Both the position numbers and the translations under genes were made by a program. The notes below the pieces were generated by a model. That model did no database searches and was not told where the DNA came from. It saw only the letters and a program-made list of their open reading frames with translations. DNA of 7,952 nucleotides, from the NCBI GenBank assembly GCA_030049455.1, contig JASIKV010000310.1:1-7952 (forward strand). Reading direction: 5' to 3'. Position 1 is the stretch's first letter, and each line of letters begins with the position of its first letter. Positions 7,110-7,952 of this stretch are shown piece after piece. The DNA comes from Terriglobia bacterium (GTDB lineage: Bacteria > Acidobacteriota > Terriglobia > UBA7540).

Positions 7110-7115
7110 CAAAAG

Positions 7116-7952
7116 ATGCTCTGCGAAACCCGAAGTGGAGATTACCGCAGGCCTGCGGTGGGAATTGGTATTAGTGTCATCCTGCTGGCCGGCCTCGTGG
7201 GAGCGATCTGCCGGCATCGTGCCAGGAGAGTGGCTGGGGCATCGCTCGGGCAGGCAACAGTGGCCTCGAAGGTAGGCGGCGCGCACGCCTCGTTCCCACC
7301 TGCTCCACTGCCCCTTGCGAATACGCCTAGGCCGATACCCAGAACTGCCCCCCGTGGAGGGGCCAGCAACGCCGGCCCTGCCCCGAGCACCGTTCGGCCC
7401 AACCTGCCATTGGCTCCTTCACCTCAAGTGGTGGCGAATTACGGCAAGCTGCCGCTGGGCTTTGAAGCCAATCAGGGGCAGACGGATTCGCGGGTCAAAT
7501 TCCTCTCACGCGGGCGAGGATATGCGTTGTTTCTTACCGGGGACGAGGCCGTTTTGAAGTTGGAAAAGTCGTCAGTGGTCAGTGGGCAGTCGTCATTAGG
7601 AACAACCCAGAAGCCAGGAGTACCTGCGAACGTCGCGCCGACCTTATCGTCGGCACGTGCCGGACTAAAGTCCGGCGCTACAACGGCTACCACGACGGAC
7701 AGCGTTCTTCGCATGAAACTTGTAGGCGCAAACGCCGGCGCCACGGTGACCGGCGCGGACGAAATGCCGGGCAGGAGCAACTACTTCATCGGCAACGATC
7801 CAAAGCAGTGGCGCACCAACGTCCCAAATTACGCCCAGGTGAAATACTCGGGCGTCTACCCCGGTGTGGACCTGGTTTACTACGGCAACCAGGGCGGGCA
7901 GCTTGAATACGATTTTGTCGTGGCCCCCGGTGCGGACCCGAGCGTCATCAGG
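7116..7952 (+). CDS. SBBP-repeat / DUF7948-type surface protein, N-terminal part (3' end outside window)
   Basis: The frame is open from the ATG at 7116 to the window edge (279 codons, no stop). The N-terminus MLCETRSGDYRRP is followed by a hydrophobic segment (about residues 15-31, VGIGISVILLAGLVGAI) and then the basic stretch RHRARR, so it looks like a signal anchor or an atypical signal peptide. A Pro/Ala-rich linker follows to about residue 105. The conserved part begins with YGKLPLGFEANQGQTD (109-124) and RVKFLSRGRGYALFLTG. It resumes with VLRMKLVGANAGATVTG and SNYFIGNDPKQWRTNVPNY, then VYPGVDLVYYGNQGGQLEYD. I recognise this as the N-terminal domain of large SBBP-repeat proteins of Acidobacteriota, usually exported and usually with beta-propeller or Ig-like repeats further on; their function is not established. 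Residues 151-195 form a low-complexity linker encoded by repeats. It is divergent from the membrane regulator. Confidence 0.82.
   Translation, partial: MLCETRSGDYRRPAVGIGISVILLAGLVGAICRHRARRVAGASLGQATVASKVGGAHASFPPAPLPLANTPRPIPRTAPRGGASNAGPAPSTVRPNLPLAPSPQVVANYGKLPLGFEANQGQTDSRVKFLSRGRGYALFLTGDEAVLKLEKSSVVSGQSSLGTTQKPGVPANVAPTLSSARAGLKSGATTATTTDSVLRMKLVGANAGATVTGADEMPGRSNYFIGNDPKQWRTNVPNYAQVKYSGVYPGVDLVYYGNQGGQLEYDFVVAPGADPSVIR
7571..7598 (+). repeat. Tandem 7-mer repeat inside the surface-protein frame
   Basis: Two exact copies of GTCAGTG (7571-7577, 7578-7584) are followed by the degenerate units GGCAGTC and GTCATTA. Because 7 is not a multiple of 3, each unit is read in a different frame. 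The encoded stretch (SVVSGQSSL) is low-complexity linker. The pattern looks like a dispersed non-coding repeat read through by the gene. Confidence 0.6.
7637..7654. repeat. Small inverted repeat (hairpin) in coding linker
   Basis: GCCGAC (7637-7642) and GTCGGC (7649-7654) are perfect inverted copies around a 6-base loop. The hairpin sits 4 bases before a second, stronger palindrome, within the linker of the surface-protein gene. Confidence 0.45.
7659..7676. repeat. Perfect 8-bp palindrome, REP-like, in coding linker
   Basis: GCCGGACT (7659-7666) and AGTCCGGC (7669-7676) are perfect inverted copies separated by AA. The segment encodes AGLKSG in frame. Palindromes with an actaaagt centre and GC-rich arms followed by gctac resemble dispersed extragenic repeats that I associate with Acidobacteriota genomes; that link is from memory and needs a genome search. 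Confidence 0.55.

Noticed and set aside
7571..7676. Possible CRISPR-like array from the repeated motifs
   Set aside because: The repeats are contiguous 7-mers and single palindromes without regularly spaced identical repeats and spacers, and they lie within an open coding frame.
7472..7780. 102-codon - strand frame opposite the surface-protein gene
   Set aside because: The + strand frame carries clear conserved-domain motifs through this whole interval, so the - frame is a shadow.

Overview
The window is a GC-rich bacterial sequence with three parts: most of a urease operon on the + strand, a convergent membrane-bound transcription regulator on the - strand, and the 5' part of a large predicted surface protein on the + strand that runs off the right edge. 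The combination of an OmpR/CadC-type winged helix fused through one membrane span to a TolB/PD40-like beta-propeller, next to a protein with the N-terminal domain of the SBBP-repeat/DUF7948 family, is typical of Acidobacteriota (Bryobacterales/Solibacter-like soil lineages). That assignment is an inference from gene content, not from a marker gene.

Positions 1-4569 hold ureB (3' part), ureC, ureE, ureF, ureG and ureD/ureH in one tightly packed transcription unit. Every junction either overlaps or is separated by only 12 bases. UreB and UreC are structural subunits, and a separate ureA is expected just left of the window. UreD, UreF, UreG and UreE are the accessory proteins that insert nickel and CO2 into the active site. 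All catalytic and metal-binding residues of UreC are present, as are the nucleotide- and nickel-binding motifs of UreG, so the system looks functional. The promoter of the operon is outside the window.

Positions 4570-4764 are a short convergent intergenic region. It has one hairpin that fits best as a terminator for the - strand gene.

Positions 4765-6957 (- strand) encode a one-component regulator: cytoplasmic winged helix, one membrane segment, and a C-terminal beta-propeller expected outside the cytoplasm. Positions 6958-7115 are the divergent promoter region. It contains a near-consensus sigma70-like promoter for the regulator and a run of GCAT/GTAT motifs spaced exactly 11 bases apart, the spacing expected for an OmpR/PhoB-type binding site.

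Positions 7116-7952 encode the start of the surface protein: a hydrophobic N-terminal segment, a Pro/Ala-rich linker, and then the conserved N-terminal domain. That domain is interrupted by a low-complexity linker whose DNA consists of tandem 7-mers and palindromes that look like extragenic repeats captured in frame.

The most interesting lead is the divergent regulator/surface-protein pair and its phased repeat. The urease genes are well understood.
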